Source of the DNA: Bacillota bacterium
Lineage (GTDB): Bacteria > Bacillota > Clostridia > Oscillospirales > Ruminococcaceae
DNA length: 5,816 bases
Direction: 5' to 3'
Assembly: GCA_023457175.1 (NCBI GenBank)
Contig: JAEWMM010000273.1
Location: 1-5,816, forward strand
Position numbers and translations under genes: made by a program. The notes beneath the pieces are model-generated. The model was not told the origin of the DNA and made no database searches. It saw only the letters and a program-made list of their open reading frames with translations. This document shows, in pieces, positions 5,216 to 5,816 of the stretch (position 1 is the first letter of the stretch; every line of letters begins with the position of its first letter).

Positions 5216-5816
5216 ATGCAAAAGGAAGGGCAAATCAGAATCCCGTCAGGCTGCGCCATCTCCGGAATGATGGATTTGGAGGGCAAGCCGATTACCGGCG
5301 ATGAGATTATCCGGTCAATTGCAACGATGCATGACCGTTCCAACGGTCTGGGCGGCGGTTTTGCCGCCTACGGTATCTACCCGCAGTACAAAACCCACTA
5401 TGCATTTCACGTTTTTTATGAGGATCAGTCCGCCAAGGAGGTTTGTGAAAAATTTCTGGATCGCCATTTTGACATTGCAAACCTCTCGAAAATTCCGACC
5501 AGAAAGCATCCCCGCATCACCGATGCGCCGCTGCTGTGGCGTTATTTTATGCGGCCGCTTCAAAACAAGCTTGATCACAGCCAGCTTGACGAGCGCGAGT
5601 ATGTCATGCGCTGCGTTACCCGCATCAACACGACGATGCCGGGCGCACATGTCTTTTCCAGCGGGCAGAACATGGGCATTTTTAAGGCGGTCGGCTATCC
5701 CGAGGATGTCGGCGAATTCTACCGGCTTGAGGAATACGAAGGCTATGCGTGGACGGCGCATGGCCGTTATCCGACCAACACGCCCGGCTGGTGGGGCGGC
5801 GCCCACCCGTTTGCGC
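5216..5816 (+). CDS. Class II glutamine amidotransferase, glutamate synthase type (GltB N-terminal domain-like), 3' end outside window
   Basis: Only the first 200 codons are present. The domain should hydrolyse glutamine to glutamate and ammonia, supplying ammonia to a synthase domain. The sequence begins MQKEGQIRIPSGCAISGMM. Cys13 in SGCAISG fits the catalytic N-terminal cysteine of Ntn-type class II amidotransferases, so residues 1-12 would be a propeptide removed on maturation. HGRYPTNTPGWWGGAHPF at 182-199 corresponds to the glutamate synthase motif around R-x-S/P-T-N-T and the later A/Q-x-P-F, which bind the glutamine. In clostridia such a stand-alone domain is usually followed by separate genes for the FMN/iron-sulfur synthase and GXGXG domains, which would lie beyond the edge (inference). 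AAGGAGGG (5201-5208) is 7 nt before the ATG. Expression appears to be controlled by a promoter, a palindrome and a terminator in its leader. Confidence 0.88.
   Translation, partial: MQKEGQIRIPSGCAISGMMDLEGKPITGDEIIRSIATMHDRSNGLGGGFAAYGIYPQYKTHYAFHVFYEDQSAKEVCEKFLDRHFDIANLSKIPTRKHPRITDAPLLWRYFMRPLQNKLDHSQLDEREYVMRCVTRINTTMPGAHVFSSGQNMGIFKAVGYPEDVGEFYRLEEYEGYAWTAHGRYPTNTPGWWGGAHPFA

Noticed and set aside
5315..5806. Minus-strand open frame of 163 codons opposite the amidotransferase gene
   Set aside because: The plus-strand frame carries the class II amidotransferase motifs and a strong ribosome binding site. The minus frame is its shadow.

Overview
The window looks like chromosome from a Gram-positive anaerobe of the Clostridia (Bacillota). 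The evidence is the strong GGAGG-type ribosome binding sites, the consensus sigma-A-like promoters, the intrinsic terminators, a DUF4349 lipoprotein, and a stand-alone glutamine amidotransferase domain of the kind found in split glutamate synthase clusters. The placement is inferred from gene content and style, and no species can be named.

Left half (1-3228, minus strand): a compact polyamine operon, transcribed right to left as speD - speA - speE - speB. SpeA decarboxylates arginine to agmatine. SpeB, cut by the window edge, would hydrolyse agmatine to putrescine. SpeD makes decarboxylated S-adenosylmethionine, and SpeE transfers its aminopropyl group to putrescine to give spermidine. Spacing is tight: 23 nt between speD and speA, 14 nt between speA and speE, and an 11-nt overlap between speE and speB.

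Middle (3229-3924): about 700 bases without a credible protein gene, but not empty. A near-perfect promoter (TTGACT, 17 nt, TATAAT) fires leftward at about 3756. The roughly 390-nt untranslated transcript that follows can form a long-range closing stem, several perfect hairpins and two crossing helix pairs (possible pseudoknots). It ends in a strong intrinsic terminator 138 nt before speD. It is either an independent structured ncRNA or a long attenuating leader of the polyamine operon. I could not match it by eye to the common riboswitch classes, tmRNA, RNase P RNA or SRP RNA. This is the most interesting part of the window.

Right half (3925-5816, plus strand): first a DUF4349 membrane lipoprotein of unknown function, divergent from the RNA/spe transcript. 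Next comes a 280-nt intergenic region holding a good promoter with an A/T-rich upstream element, a perfect 8-bp inverted repeat straddling the -10 box (probable operator), and a 10-bp-stem intrinsic terminator with a possible competing hairpin (probable attenuator). Last is the N-terminal 200 codons of a class II glutamine amidotransferase of the glutamate synthase type, which runs off the right edge.
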